Positions 36,828-50,301 of a DNA stretch of 64,000 nt are shown one piece after another. The stretch covers positions 62,332,863-62,396,862 of the forward strand of contig CM050648.1 in assembly GCA_027574665.1 (NCBI GenBank), given 5' to 3'. Positions within the stretch are counted from its first letter, which is position 1; each line of letters opens with the position of its first letter. The notes under the pieces are model-generated. The model made no database searches. It saw only the letters and a list, made by a program, of their open reading frames with translations, and was not told where the DNA came from. The position numbers and the translations under genes were made by a program. Origin of the DNA: Rhynochetos jubatus (taxonomy: Eukaryota; Chordata; Aves; Eurypygiformes; Rhynochetidae).

Positions 36828-39800
36828 GATTAAAGCACCGATTTTTAACAATTTATGCAGTGTTTTTTCTGAAACAAACTCCTTCGAGGTTGAGGTTGTT
36901 TATTGTTTTGTCTAAGCTTTTTAACTCGGAGAGGGTACAGTATCAGTTAGTAATCCTTATTTTTTTTTAGAAAGTATTAAAACCACTACTATTTTTTGAG
37001 ATATTCTAAGTATTCCTAATAAACGTAGAAAATAGCTTACATTTCACGGCAATATCAGATGGCATATGAAAATAAAATTAAAAAAAAAATTTGGGGTGTT
37101 AAAGGCCTTTATTTAATCGTTTTTAAGATAGATCTTCAACTTACTTTAGAATTGTTAAACATCAGTCCTTTTTTCAGTTTTGGAAACACAATGCCTTTTT
37201 TTGGTTTGGAGTGACAGCTAAATAGACATGATGACATGTGTCCATGTTGAGAAGAGCTGTTTAGCAGGGGGCAGATCAGGAAAGAGGAATGATAATAGAT
37301 CTTATAGCACCCTGAAGTGGATTATCTTCCCAGGATCACGTTGTTGCACATTACAGAAAAGCACCAGACTATAAGCTTATGACACCTGCCCCAATATTCA
37401 GAAATACACTCTGTGGGACAAATTAGCCTGAATTGTTTGCCACACTGACACTGATAATTCTACTACCACAAGACCTACTATTACAGTTTCCACTATAAGC
37501 AAGACATGAGATAATATCCCTCATACAGTCAACTAGCTGGGAAAAAAAAAACAGGACCAGAAACGCTTTCAAGTGTGCAAATCAAGAATTTGCCTCGTCT
37601 AGATCATTACACCATAATGACACTCATATTCCAGTGTGAGGAGGCCTGTAGGCATGTTAACTATGCCCCTGAGCGCTTCACTATCACTCACCATTAAAAT
37701 TCACCAAACTGCATCAGCAACCACTCAACAGAGAATGAAGGCACCAAAGCAGGTGCCCTGAATGCTGACTATATAAGGTGTTAACAATATACACAAACTC
37801 AAAAAAGCAAAGCATTTTGTGTTTTCAGTGTGAACAGCCACGTAACTACACTACTCTTGTAATTGTATGTGGCTCAGTATTTAGTTGAAAAGAAGGCTGT
37901 TTCTTTTATTGAAAAATCAAAATCCTAGTTTGCTGACATTTCTTCTGCCACTATATAAGAGCATCCTGTGAAAATTATACGTTTTCACATACAAATGGAG
38001 AGACAGAAGAATAATTAAGCTTTAACTCTTAAAGCTTCCCAAGAGACATTTAGGGTATTCACTTTTCATAGAAAATTGAATGACTTCTCAGAAAGCATAA
38101 AGAGGAATGAAATATCTCTAACAATTTTAACATTCATCTTTCCCCAATTCTTCAGAAATTACTATTCTAACTCTAAAAGAGAGGACTTTTGAGATCATAA
38201 CTTGAGAAGTTCTTATGTTGGCTAAAGAGATAATGCACCAAGCACTTCCAGTCTGCTGATGGAAAATCTAAACCAAAGTTGCTGGAGCATTAGCCATATT
38301 GCCAGATTCACAGTCAGTACCCAAGATATGGTGATAAACATTCCCTTTTACTCTACCGTCAATAAAACCCTTCAAAATTATCTTTCTCTCCACTGAACTA
38401 GTTAGTCCTGAGAAACAGCAAAGATGAGGAACAGTTTACAATCTTCTGTTGTTTACATTACCCTCTATTATTGACTTAGTTTAAAGAACCACTTACTGAT
38501 AAGCTTAAATGTATCCCCATAGCAAGAATTACCTAAATCTCACCAAATTTCTCGATGCTGTATCTTCTTCCCTAATTAAAAATGTCCTTTAATTGCACAA
38601 GCCTGTAAAGCCTGACTGATTTTGGCACTGTAGCTTTGTTTGACTAACCTTATGGTAAATCTCTGCCTTATTCCAGAAGTGTAATTCCAGTTAATGTGGA
38701 CGTGTATTATCCTGGTATCTGTTTGAAAGGTCAGGTTGGGTTTCACAAAACCAGCAAAATTTGTCAGAAGTCCTTAGTCAAAATGACTCTCACAGACCAC
38801 GATGCTCCGTACCACTAGCAGCACCAAATTATCTCATTTGAAGCCCACCAAGGTACACCTATATGAGCTCCAGCTACACCTTGGAACCTGAGCAGTGATG
38901 GGGCATTTATCCTCAAAATAACCCTCAGAAACGTCTCTATTTTGTGTCCTATTACATTAACTTCTATACACCATACTTTCAGTGAGGTAGTGTTTTGAAA
39001 TATGAACATCAAGTAACACTTGAACAATTTCCATATGATCTCTGAAGAAAGGAGCTCACACCAGGTATTAGAGAGGTATTTCTACCAAGATTCGTCAAGA
39101 AGTATTCTATTTCAAGTGTAAGAAAGATCTATCAAGACAATGACTACCTCTCAAATAATGCAAAGCACTGCAATTTTTATTTTGTTAGATGAACACATGC
39201 AGCAATTGCTAATACCAAACTGCTCAGTTCATACTACACAGGTTCCGTTACTATTGTTTACACTCAGTCTATATTAAAAAAAATTGAAGTCCATCTATTA
39301 CAGGTCTACATGGGGCTAAGTAAGAAAATCTCACAACAGTTGATGAACCAGATTTTTGAAAGAGATCACGCCAGCTGTACTCACCTTGCAACATCAGTGG
39401 TAGCAGACCTCAAAGCAGCCAACACAGGCATATGTTTTTCAGAATCATATTCTATACTTTTTTTTTTAATAGTACAGTTCATAAGAAGCTGTACTAATAA
39501 ACAACAGCTTGGAGCTGAATTTGCCTCCAGTGAAAACAGTGATCTGAATACTGTGGACATACAGTATGTTAGAAAATCAGGTTTATTTATTTTCACTTAA
39601 GAAACGTGCTATATTTTAAATAACCAGAGTTAATCTCTACACTTTACAATTTTTTTAAAACACAAGAATGCAGAGAAGAAAGAAAATCCTCTTGGGTGAC
39701 CTTACACTCAGGTTCCTTAACAGTGAACAAAGCTACTCCTAGTTAGCAACAAGCTTGTGAGCACCAGCTCGAAACAAGGTGGCATGCTCCACTTTAAGTA

Positions 39801-41540
39801 GAACGGAGGCACTAATTGGAACAAAACATCACTTTGCTTGAAGAAAAATCATAGGTTATAGTTGCATTACTCTTTTGAATCACCAGTCAGATCCACCCTA
39901 ATAAAAAGGGTGATTTTTAGACCCAGATTGATTTCTGGGAGCTCTGCTGAAAAGAAAGCATAGGAGCACAGTCCACCCACAATGCACTTAAAGTAATTCA
40001 GAACTGACAGGCAATAAAAGAAATATTGTTCCTATTCTCATTTAGAAGAACAAGAATAGCTGTATGCAATTTTATTTCTGAACTTGATAAGTGAAAAATG
40101 ACTCATTTTATTAGACAATTTCTAATGTTAAAAAAGCCTCCTGCTATAATTTGCATATTTTGAAAATGAACTTGGTTCCTCACAGAATGTTTAAATATAC
40201 TGTTATTGAATATGTAAAAGTCTGTAGACATAAAAAATGTTTTACGTCATATGACTTTTCAGTTTTGTGTTACGTTAATGGTCATGAAAAATACACAACA
40301 AAAATGTTTAGCTGTTCGTATGTTATTTGACATTTTGGACTATGAAGGTAGGCATGATTGGAAAAGCAAAATCAAATTCTTCTGCTGACACACAGCAATA
40401 AAGCAAAAAAGGAATGGACTAAAAGGGAGAACCTGTTTAGAACTGTATGCCTCTTCCCTGCATTTGCAAATAGATGTGCCCACCAAAACTGCAACTGCAA
40501 ATCAGTTTATCACACAGGTGACTGAAAAAGTGTATAAATAAGTGACCCGCAGGTTTCATTGCATCGATAGCTCTGTACCCCAGATGAGGCAGGTAGTGAA
40601 GATTGTACAGGTTGAGAGGTTGTCCACACATGCACATACCATTCTCTCTCACACATACACACACGCTTTCAATTAATGTAAGTTGGTAGAGCTGTGTAGC
40701 TGTCTTTCCTTCCTCTATCTTTTTCCCACCTGTGCCGTCAAAAAAGAGTGAGTAGTGTGGAGGCAACATACGGATACACACCCAAGGAGGAAACAGTCCA
40801 GTGAGTCTGCCTGAATAGATGTTGATATATATGTAAAGTAAAATCTTAGGTTTGACAACAGTTAGAAACTCACAGTAGAATTAGCACTTTGCTGTGTATA
40901 GTCAAAACATAAATATCCTCTGTGTTGCTCGTTGCTTAATTTTAAAAGTTTAATTTAAGAGGAATAACGGGGAAAAGACTTTAGGAGTCTGAAAAGATGG
41001 TTTAGTATTTATGTCACTGTGCTTGAATTAAGGACATACAGTTCAACAAAGTTCACTGCAGAGGTTTTTGTGTAATTGTAAAACCACCCAATTGCATCTC
41101 CATAAATCTCTTTTGTGTACAGTTTATTGAGGCTATGAACTCCTTGGGGAAAGAAACAGGCTTTATTCATGTATGAATGCTGCACCAAGCTCACAGGGCC
41201 TGACAATGGCCACCTCCACCCAAAAAATTAATAACGAAGTTGTGTGATCTTTGTGCTTCCCCCATCACTCACAACTGAGAGGAGCCCCCAGTGAACATCT
41301 GCAAAGCAAACTGACTGTCTTTCTCCCAAAGCCTTCCTTCCCTCAGATGCTTGCAAACAGATTCAACAGCAGCTAGACGTGGTGTGCTCAGAAACCAGTG
41401 TTATGCCAGCCAGTAGCCTCTCGTGTTTTGTTTTACTCTCCCCATTTTCCCTGTGCTTTTAGGAGTGGATAGTGTCTCTTTCTCCTGTTTTAACACCATC
41501 TACAACAATCCATGACTTGGGATTACAGTGCTGCTGTATT

Positions 41541-41593
41541 ACAAAAAAAACCAAACCAAAACAAAAACCAAAACAAAACCAAAAAACCACAAC
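41541..41593. repeat. A/C-rich low-complexity tract
   Basis: About 50 bases made only of A and C (caaaa, ccaaa units) apart from the edges. A low-complexity tract of the kind produced by slippage; it creates the Lys/Pro/Gln-rich section of the overlapping frame 41472-41720, which I do not call a gene. Confidence 0.85.
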
Positions 41594-44443
41594 ATTTCCA
41601 ATACACTGCCCTGACAGTCCCTGGGGATCCCCAGCTTCTCCCAGCTCTCAGGGAGCCCCCAGCTCATGCAATGTCCTGAAAGTGATTTTGGTAAATTCTT
41701 TTTACCTATTTGAAAAATAAAGGGACAGTGAAAGCCTGTTTAAGCCACCTTGCTTTTATAATTTTATAATTTATAGTAAATTAATTTTACATTTTATATA
41801 AAATAAATAATAATAAGCATCGCAACCAAAAGTCTTTGGCTACAAACAATTTGATATCTTTATTGTTCTGATTATTTCTGCGTCTGTGGTCTCTTTAATT
41901 GTATCAAGTCCCTCACTTGAAACTCCTGGAACAAGGAGTCCAAGTGGCTAGTCTCCCGAAGGAAATAAAAACATTCAATGTGTAAAGTGCAGTTATCTCC
42001 ACTTCTTATCAGGGTGTGGGAGGGAGAGGGGGGAATTGTAATTGGAAGTGTTACAGCAGTTTTGCATTTCTTTTAATTTTATATTTCTTTTTGGTAAGAA
42101 TAATTTCAACGCTATTTAACCTAGCTGACAAAAACTTAAATCTAGCACAATAGCAGAAGGAGAGAAAATGAGCACCTCTAGAAATGAGAAAAGGTGAATA
42201 TGGAAGACAACTAACTTCTGAATAAGGTCTGGAATTAAATTGATTTATTTTTTGAAGCAAGGTCACTTCCCATTTTCACATTTTTAATCATTATGATGCA
42301 AGGAATCATTTTTATGGAATACTATTATCTGACATGAGGGTTTTTTAACTTGTTAAGTGATGCAGTATATAAACCTCATGGAAAAAGGAAATTAGTGTTA
42401 ATAACTTTGTAATGTAAAATCCTTTACATAAGGAAAGAACTTGTCACAAATGTTAATAACTTAATCTTTTTCCTTTTTCTTTTTTAATTTGGGAACAGTT
42501 GCATGTATTATACCAGGCAAATGGTAATTTGTAAAAGTCTACGAAGGAAAGAGCAAAACTGCAACACCCCGAGAGCCCATCTGGCATTTCCTGATGGGAT
42601 CTTGCTGACCTCAGTAACTCTGAGAACATGCTGGGCCTATCTAAGAAGTGGAAAACATCTAATGAGTCAATGTGATGTTCAATTTCCGTATGTGTCAAGA
42701 ACGTAATTTCACATGCGATCTCTTGCACTCATTTCATGGCATATAAAACATGCAAATTTGTACACTGACATACAGAGTGAGGTGGAGTTCTGTATCTAAC
42801 ATATGCACAATAGCCAACATGTTAAGGGTTCTGTTCAGAAAAACTATCTCCTTGTGACATTTACGGAAAGCACAGCAGATCTGAAAATAGTCACATCCAA
42901 ATTTGAAGCACAAATGATGGTGGTTTAGGTTTGAGCTCTTTCTGGCAGTGCAATTTCCATTTTAAAGGTTGGAAATGCAGAGAGAGGTTGTGATTGGCAC
43001 CAATTATTTAAGTAGCATAGCAAGTAATTCTGATTTTGCATTCCAGTTCAGTAGATGATAACAACTTGCCTCGAACCATCATGCAAGGTTTGCAGATGAT
43101 CAGCAGATAATGAAAGATCCTGTTTAAACAAGCTAAAACATTTTAATTATGAGGAAGTGATCATTGCCTTGAATTGAGAAGAAGCCGAGTCAGCTTTTAC
43201 TTTGTGTGATAGTCCAGAGAACCATTTTGCAATGTTAGGGATTCAGCTTTGTATCAGAGCAGCCCAAGAAGAAAGACGTGCTTTGAGTTACACAGAGATC
43301 TGAGAGAAGATTCCCCACTACTCACTGTGACTCTAGATATCAGGGCTCCATTTTTCTCTCATTCACGTCAGCAAACTCAGATTTGGGGAAAGAGTCTGAA
43401 AGCTCGGAATGAAAAAACCCCAAACATTAGCACTGCAAACCCTTCAAGTTGTTCTGGAAATGTCTAGTCATCTTTGAAACAGCCTTGCTCTGGGTATTTG
43501 CACATTGTCAAGGACAGCTTTAGGCAGAGATGCAGTCAGTAGCTGCCTAAGGCAGGACACTGCAGAAGGCAGCAAGAGAGCCATGACTACTCTGTCTTGT
43601 CAGTCTGTGCCAGTCGCCCAACATACCAGGCTTGTTATTAGAGTTGTCAAGCAGAGAAGCAGAACACCTTTCTTTGAGGGGGGGAAATAATTGCAGTATT
43701 TCCACTTCTTCTTTCTCATTCTTCACCTTGATGGTAAGGTTTACATCAAAGGAAAATGTGGAAAGACAAAATATGTGTTACAGTTAAATATCTAAAAGCT
43801 TACAAATTAGCAGATCCAATTTTGGATACCAAAGTAGAGTTCCACACTATTAACAGCACTTATCAGTTAGGAAAGGGTTAAAATATCTGACTATATTATA
43901 AAAAATGGTGCATTTATATGTCTCCAAGATACAGGGCATACATACTTCTTTTATATATATATGGGAAGGTGCTTTTGAACCTCCAAGTGCTGTGGAAACT
44001 TCTCCATCAAATGGTATCTCATTTTGGATTAAACCTACCTTTACTAAATCAAGTCCTGTTAAGCATAAATGGTTCACTATTGACCCAATTACCTAACCTG
44101 TGTGTGTACTTACCTGCCCATATGTACTCTGGCAAACACTGTAATTACCTCAATGAATCACAAACAGAATTTTTATTTTACCTTGCAAGTACCAGAAATC
44201 AGTGGCTAGAGCATGACTTGATTATATAAATGCTACTTTATTTCCAGGAATGATGACAGAGATGGTAAAAGTGCTGTTAAATATATCTCTAAATGAGCCA
44301 CTCTGTTCAGCAGATAGAGAGAAAACAAAAATAAAAAAAAAAAAACCAGTGAATTAAAAGAACAAAAGAGGAAAGACTTGAAAAAAATCCCCATGGTCTA
44401 ATGCAAAAGCTGGAAGACAAAAACACACGAATATGATGAAGTT

Positions 44444-44467
44444 AAAAGCCTTCATAGGAAGGCTTTT
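44444..44467. repeat. 10-bp perfect hairpin
   Basis: aaaagccttc (44444-44453) and gaaggctttt (44458-44467) form a perfect 10-bp stem with the 4-base loop atag. It is too short for a microRNA precursor on its own. Flanks do not extend the stem appreciably. Confidence 0.75.
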
Positions 44468-45296
44468 GAAGTGGGAAGACAGAAAACATATTACATAAAG
44501 TAATACTCAAAAGGCAGGAAGCACACAGACATGATTCTACTCCTCTGGTTTCCTGATGTACATAAAGCCACCCACTTCCACACTGACCACGCACGCAAAG
44601 CCACTGCAAAGCCCCAGCTATTTTTTCTACTATTTCAACTTACACGACAGGTTACTTCCAGATTCCTTTTCAGAAGGGTGTGTATTTCAAATGCCCTGTG
44701 ATCAGAGGTTACAAATTCTTTTTTCTCACAGATATATAATGTCATGGCAAAGTCCAGCTACGTTCTGCCTTCTGAGAACATCGGCAAAGCTCTTAAGATG
44801 ACATTATCCTTGAGTTCTGCACAGTAGGGCCCAACAGACAACACTGGATTTGGTTTGCTTCGGCTTTTCTTCTTTAAAAGAAATAATTAAAAAATACTCC
44901 CAATATTAGCTTAGAAATTGATCAATGAACTTCCAGCCACTGTACTTAAATCATGATGCCACTCTGTGGAGATGTAAGAAGACATTTTTATTTAGAAAAA
45001 CATTTAAGCAAATAATTTATGGGAGTTTTCTTAAGAGGTTAACACGTGACTTCTGAAACAGCTACTGATAATGAAAATAACTTTTAATCCACCTGAGGGT
45101 TATGAAGGTTACCAATCAAAATCAGCTTTTTCAATTAAAATTCTGATTATAAAGTTTAAAAATATCTAGGAAAATAATGGGTATTTGAATATTGTTTAGC
45201 TTTTGATGCGTGGTACAATTGGAAGTTCTGCTTCTTTTAGAATGTTTATTCTCTCTTTTAAAATGTTGATAACAGGTTACTAGGAGATGGGAGGTT

Positions 45297-45345
45297 TGGG
45301 GTTTGTTTGTTTGTTTGTTTGGGGGGTGGGGTGTTGTTGTTGGTT
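45297..45345. repeat. (GTTT)5 and G/T-rich low-complexity tract
   Basis: Five GTTT units (45301-45320) are followed by ggggggtgggg and (gtt)n. The G-runs in a G/T-only strand could form folded G-rich DNA, but there are only two or three long G-runs, fewer than a standard quadruplex needs. Confidence 0.8.
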
Positions 45346-45467
45346 TTTAATTTCTTTATACTTTCAGGGGAAGAAGGTACTATTTTTCCTGGGACAAATC
45401 CTAGTTTGACCTTGATAAGAACACACTATAATAAATGCAAAACCAGTTGATAAAAGTTTAAAAAGAC

Positions 45468-46523
45468 TGGAGCTGCAACTAACATGGCTTTGTCAAGAAC
45501 AAAGCTTGTTAAACCCATCTTAATGCCTATATAGCAGTGTAACAGGCTTTAAGAACATAGGAGATGCTGTAGGTGTTATACAGCTTGACCTCTGGCACTG
45601 TTTCACATGACATTTTCAAAGCAAGCTAGAGAAAACAAATCTAGCTGAATTTGCTGTTAGGTGGGTACAAAGGAAAGAAAACAAAATGACTTACAGAATA
45701 TCAGTGGTCCATAGTAAAACTGTGATGAATTATGTATTAGGTTACAGGGGTCTCTCCAGGATCTGGTAATATTCAGTACTGCCAGCAGGCTATGGTAAAG
45801 GTAATGAGCTTATGAGATTGGAAGAAGATACAAAGATGGAACAGACTGCAAATACACTGAGGGAAAGATTATAACTACAAACAAATTAGAAAAGTGACCT
45901 AAAAAAAAGAGGAAAACAAAAATCATTAAAAATACATGCTCATTGGAATAATCCAACTTACCCAAATACAGAATGGCAGAGCTGACCTAAAATTTAGTCC
46001 ATGGTGAATCATGACCAGAAAACAGTCAATATGTGAAGAACCTGCAAAACACCATGCAAAATGCATAAACTGGAGTGTAACAGACAAATAATACATCTTC
46101 TTCACTCCATACTGGTGTCTTCAGTTATAAGATCTTGCCTAGTTTGGAGATCCACAGTTCAGGATGGGCACGATCAACTGCAAACAATGCAGAGGGTGGT
46201 CGGAGAACTCAGAAACCTATCTTATGAGAAAATGCTACTAGGAATGAAGAAGAGAAATATGGTAGCAGTCCTCAAATGCATAAATAGATGTTACAAAGAG
46301 GAAAGAAACTATGTAGAAGTAATGAGGTGAAATTGCAGTAAGGAACAACTACATTAACTATTTAGGAAAATTTTCTAATGGTGAAGAAGGTGGAACACCA
46401 AAACACAATGGAGCTCGGAGCAACCTGATCTAGTTGAAGGTGTCCCTGCTCACTGCAGGGGAGTTGGACTAGATGACTTTTAAAGGTCCCTTCCAACCCA
46501 AGCCATTCTATGATTCTGTGATA
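45468..46523 (+). mobile_element. Ancient, strongly decayed CR1 LINE
   Basis: The 3' end is plain: 'gagcaacctgatctagttgaa' near 46416, 'ggtgtccctgctcactgcagg' near 46439, 'aaaggtcccttccaaccc' and attctatgattctgtgat at about 46505-46522. Upstream the similarity is weak but collinear with CR1 ORF2: 'acatggctttgtcaagaaca' (near 45482), 'gtaacaggctttaag', 'gttatacagcttgacc' (near 45577; reverse-transcriptase motif A region), 'caggggtctctccaggatct' (45746-45765; motif VPQG region), 'gatacaaagatgg' (45827-45839; just after the catalytic box), and 'tatgagaaaatgctac' with 'gtcctcaaatgcataaatag' near 46222-46286. The frame 46061-46330 covers the ORF2 tail. Numerous small deletions shorten it. It is the oldest-looking CR1 of the window. 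Confidence 0.75.
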
Positions 46524-49500
46524 TCCCCTGAGGAGACGCCTTTCCTCACTGGAGACCTGTTAAGGATAGAAGAAACAAACACCTGTCCAAATATTTGTTT
46601 ATTTATTTGTATCTGCTTGTTCTACCATGAAAGGAGATCACCTAGGCAAACTCTGAAAGCCCCGTTAGATCGTATTTTTTTTTGGTTTCTTTAATTCTAC
46701 AATTTGTTTTCAAATACAAAGAAAAGGAAGAACACAAAATAAACAGGAACTATATAACACAATTATTTTTATTATTTATATAAAACCACTGATTTAAAAC
46801 ATTTATGTAAATATGAATGTTTAAAAAAAACTTAAAAGTATTTGCTTGTTCATTAGCAGCACTGCAAAATTTCACATCCTTGTACAACTTGCAATGATTT
46901 TATTTTGTGCCTCAAAAAACATGATTTCTTTTCACCACCTCCACCACACCCCCAACCCCCAAAGAGACAGGATGGGCTTTTATCTTAGGTTTCATAAGAG
47001 GTAGCCATGTCCTTCAGTGATAATCACCACCTGCATTATGGAAGAAACTCACTATCTTCATTTCCTTTCTTCGTTAGGGGACCAAACCCCGTTATGCTCC
47101 AAACATATTTTATCTTCCATGGTCATAAACATGGATTTATATATTAAAAATTTCTGCAGAGTTCTTCAAAATAATAGCAGAACTATTCCCAGTTTTCATA
47201 TAGAGCATTCAATGTCTATGTTTCACCAATAACACTAATTGACCAATTCAACTCAGTAAAGGAAACGTATGAAGTAGATCAATTTCTAATCTTTTCCCTT
47301 AAGACACTATAAAGTAGCTACAGCACAAATGGCTCCAAGTCTGAATTCTCAAACATACCACATCTAAGAGATAATTAAGATAGCAACCCTACGTATTGCT
47401 AACAAGAACCTGTATCTCCTAAGCCATTCAAGGAACTGTGCACACCCTAATGAGCACAAAGCTTTGCTACTTTGTAATGCTTTTAAAGCCTAGGTCATAA
47501 CATCATCTTGCTCTGCACAAGTATGTTTTCCACAATGAAAACAGCATTATGGCCAGATAAAAATTTCCCTCACTAACCTTTTGAAATACAAGTAAATGAC
47601 AGCTATGCTACTTAAATATATACACTTATTTTTAAAGCTGTTAACTATCATTATGGAAAGTCTTGATTGCTAGGAACATAGCAGTCACATCTTACACCTA
47701 TGCATTAGTAAGTGCAAACCACTTATTCTTGCAGAAGATCCCTTAGACACAAGATTCATAACACTGTCTCTGACAAGTTCTCAGCCTAGGTAAGTATGTG
47801 GACGGCATATGAAAAGGTAACAGTTTTCTACAGAATCCATTCTAAATAAAGAGGTACATTACGTATTTCCTACACTCATTTTGCCTGTGATACATTACGA
47901 GAGCAGGACATCCCCTCTAGTCAGTACAGGCAAGGACAATGTTCAGTCATCTTCATTATACTGGACACAGAGAGACATGAAAAAATCCATGGTTTTTGAA
48001 GAAATCTTTCTCCAATCTCTTTCAGTGCTTCACCTTGGGTTTTATGCAATTTGGAGGTGAAAAATTTTTGTTCATAAATTAAACGTATTACATTCTATTT
48101 CAAACGGAATCTAGGACCATAATAGCTATGAATGTGCTGTAAGTAAAATAGGCAAATTGGTTTCAACAACTCTATATTATCACAGTACCTTATTCCATAT
48201 CAAGCAAATTAATTTAGGCCTTGACTTGTCAAAATCTTTACCCACTAGTAATGACCTGCTTTAAAATCAATTATGCACTTTCATATCTGGCTCAGATTCA
48301 CTGAAGTAAGGACATAACAATATGTGTTTTCCAATATGGACTATATCTGCATATTCTAAGAAATTTCCACAAATTTATTACATTTTATTCCTTTCTTACC
48401 TTTGTTTAAAGTGTCCCCCGAAAAATTGATAAGATGTTCTACAATGGGATTCTTCCCACCCTACTCTACAATGATGTATTCTTCAGTTGTAGTAAAGTCA
48501 CATTTCTGAAAGGAAAATAGTTTTGACTGTATGCATTAGAAAAATCCAACACCTGCTAAATGCAAAACAAACCTAAAACCCAACAGTGTCTTGTACTTTA
48601 TGAACAAGAGCAGAAAAAACAACTTTTATGGTTGCCGAAAAGCATTTATCTACAAACTATAACATAAAAAAATCAGTTAAATGTTTAAAAAAAGTAGTTT
48701 AATCAGATTTCTATTCAAGAGTGAGAACAATACATATAAAAATCTGAAACTATGATGCTAATTACATTTAAAATACAGCCAAATGTTCTACTTTTCTTTC
48801 AAAATCTGGAGAGTTCTTCCTTAGATTCAAAACCAATGAAAAATTTTGTCAACATCTGAAGTTAATTAATGGCTTTATATTGACCTCAGTGAGCACAGAT
48901 GTTCTGCAAGGTGCATTCTGTTAAAAGCTATTGATAGTCTAAACACTTCATAGTAACAAGCTCTGTCTTCCTTCTCCTTGCATTTCTTATGCCCTGAACT
49001 AATTAAAACCAGGAATGTTTACTCGTAATTTAATGAAAAAGGCAATAATCTTCACCCTTAGTGAAATTGTTTTGACTTGGTACAACACATATTCTCCAAG
49101 CTAATCTGTAAAATAAACAATAAAGAGCACTAGATGTAAGGAAAGTTAAAATGTGAAATCCAAAGTGAAGACAATCAGCGAAGATGCAATTATTCACGGG
49201 AATGCAGGGTGGCTGCAGGAAGTCACGACAAATTAATTAATTAAGTAGTGCTATTAATTTAACAGCTCAGAAAAAGCAATGTTTTGCTGAATAAAGATAT
49301 TATTTTATTGCTACTATGTAAGCAAGCATTCGAACAGGCTGAGAGCATCATCTATTTCCTGGCACTCAGAAATACATTATGAAATATTCCTGTTTGTCTA
49401 CGATCCCAGTAACAGCCTCCACCCTAAACCTCGACTTTCGTATATGGACATGCACAGCCATCTATTTTGAGAAAAGACGTCTATGTTTTACAAAGCCAAG

Positions 49501-49967
49501 AGGTTAATACTCAGTCTCATGTTCTGTGTCTGTGACAAATAAATAAGCTTCAGCAATTTTAAGTTGATGGACTCTGAGAACACAAAAAGTACACAAGACC
49601 CTGCAGTGGTCAATAATCTCATGGCCCTGACATTAACTGAAGAATTGGGTATTTCACCACATGCTGTCATAAATGGTGATGATCTGTGATGCACAACTGC
49701 CTCAGCAAAAGTAGCTGGGTTCCACTTTAACAAAAACAGAACAATTAGTGTCTCAATATAGTTAACCACTGATTTCTAGCAATTAAAGCCATCATATCTG
49801 ACAGGCTTTTGTAACTCTCCAAGTTACCAGCCCCTTAAATTGCTGTTGTTGTCCCACAGCATTTGGAATTCACTGGTACCAAGTACTCACCCTTGTGGAG
49901 ATGCAGAAACAGTTCTGTAGCCGCTCTTAGAGATACCTCTGGAACAGAAGGACTTATATAACATTGT
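46524..49967. other. Unique AT-rich stretch
   Basis: No gene or repeat family is recognised in these 3.4 kb. Open frames are below 95 codons and featureless (the longest is 49488-49769 on the minus strand). I see no RNA gene. Confidence 0.55.
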
Positions 49968-50275
49968 GTGGTGGTTTAATCCCAGCCAGCAATCAAGTAC
50001 CACAAGTAAATAGTGCTCCTACCAAGTCTACCAATGGCTGTAATCGCAAACCTCTCTCTGTGACCAATTCCCCACCTTTCTGTCAGTTACAGGTCTTGTG
50101 GCACAACTTTTGGGTATTGTCAAATCCTTTTTGGCATTGTCAAAATCCAGTTTAGGGAGGCATGGGTTGGTATTCAGACTGTGCTAGGTGGGGAGTGCGA
50201 TTTTCTTTTCCTCACACCAGTAAGGTGTCAAGGTGCAAGAGATCGCTGCCAGGTCCTTATGTAATAATGTATCCC
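49968..50275 (-). mobile_element. Degenerate LTR fragment (avian ERV)
   Basis: It opens gtggtggtttaatcccagcc followed by agcaatcaagtaccac, clearly the terminus of the same LTR superfamily as 11361 and 25892. After about 45 bases the similarity becomes unclear; sections such as 'aaatcctttttggcattgtc' and 'gctaggtggggagtgcg' are not in the other copies. It is therefore either a different LTR family with a shared terminus or an LTR with a rearranged interior. The right limit is a guess. Confidence 0.5.
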
Positions 50276-50279
50276 TAAC

Positions 50280-50301
50280 ATCCTATCTTTTTGGATAGGA
50301 T
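50280..50301. repeat. 8-bp perfect hairpin
   Basis: atcctatc (50280-50287) pairs with gataggat (50294-50301) across the loop tttttg. The word tatctttttgg recurs at 50323-50333, suggesting a local duplication at the edge of the degenerate LTR. Confidence 0.65.

Larger units (their letters stand above)
33963..45467. other. Long unique AT-rich stretch
   Basis: This 11.5 kb block has no recognised CR1 or LTR. It contains the minus-strand open frame pair 34387-34998, several A/T runs (A15 at 35334-35348, T14 at 35767-35780, A13 at 44333-44345), a 36-base tandem duplication (35518-35576), hairpins at 36798-36827 and 44444-44467, and an A/C-rich tract at 41541-41593. The remaining open frames are short and featureless. 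Such a long repeat-poor run is compatible with an intron or gene desert. Confidence 0.5.

Noticed and set aside
41621-41634. Perfect 14-base palindrome ctggggatccccag
   Set aside because: Short palindromes of this size are expected occasionally, and no neighbouring signal supports a binding site.
44444-44467. 10-bp hairpin as a microRNA precursor
   Set aside because: The stem is far too short and the flanks do not extend it.
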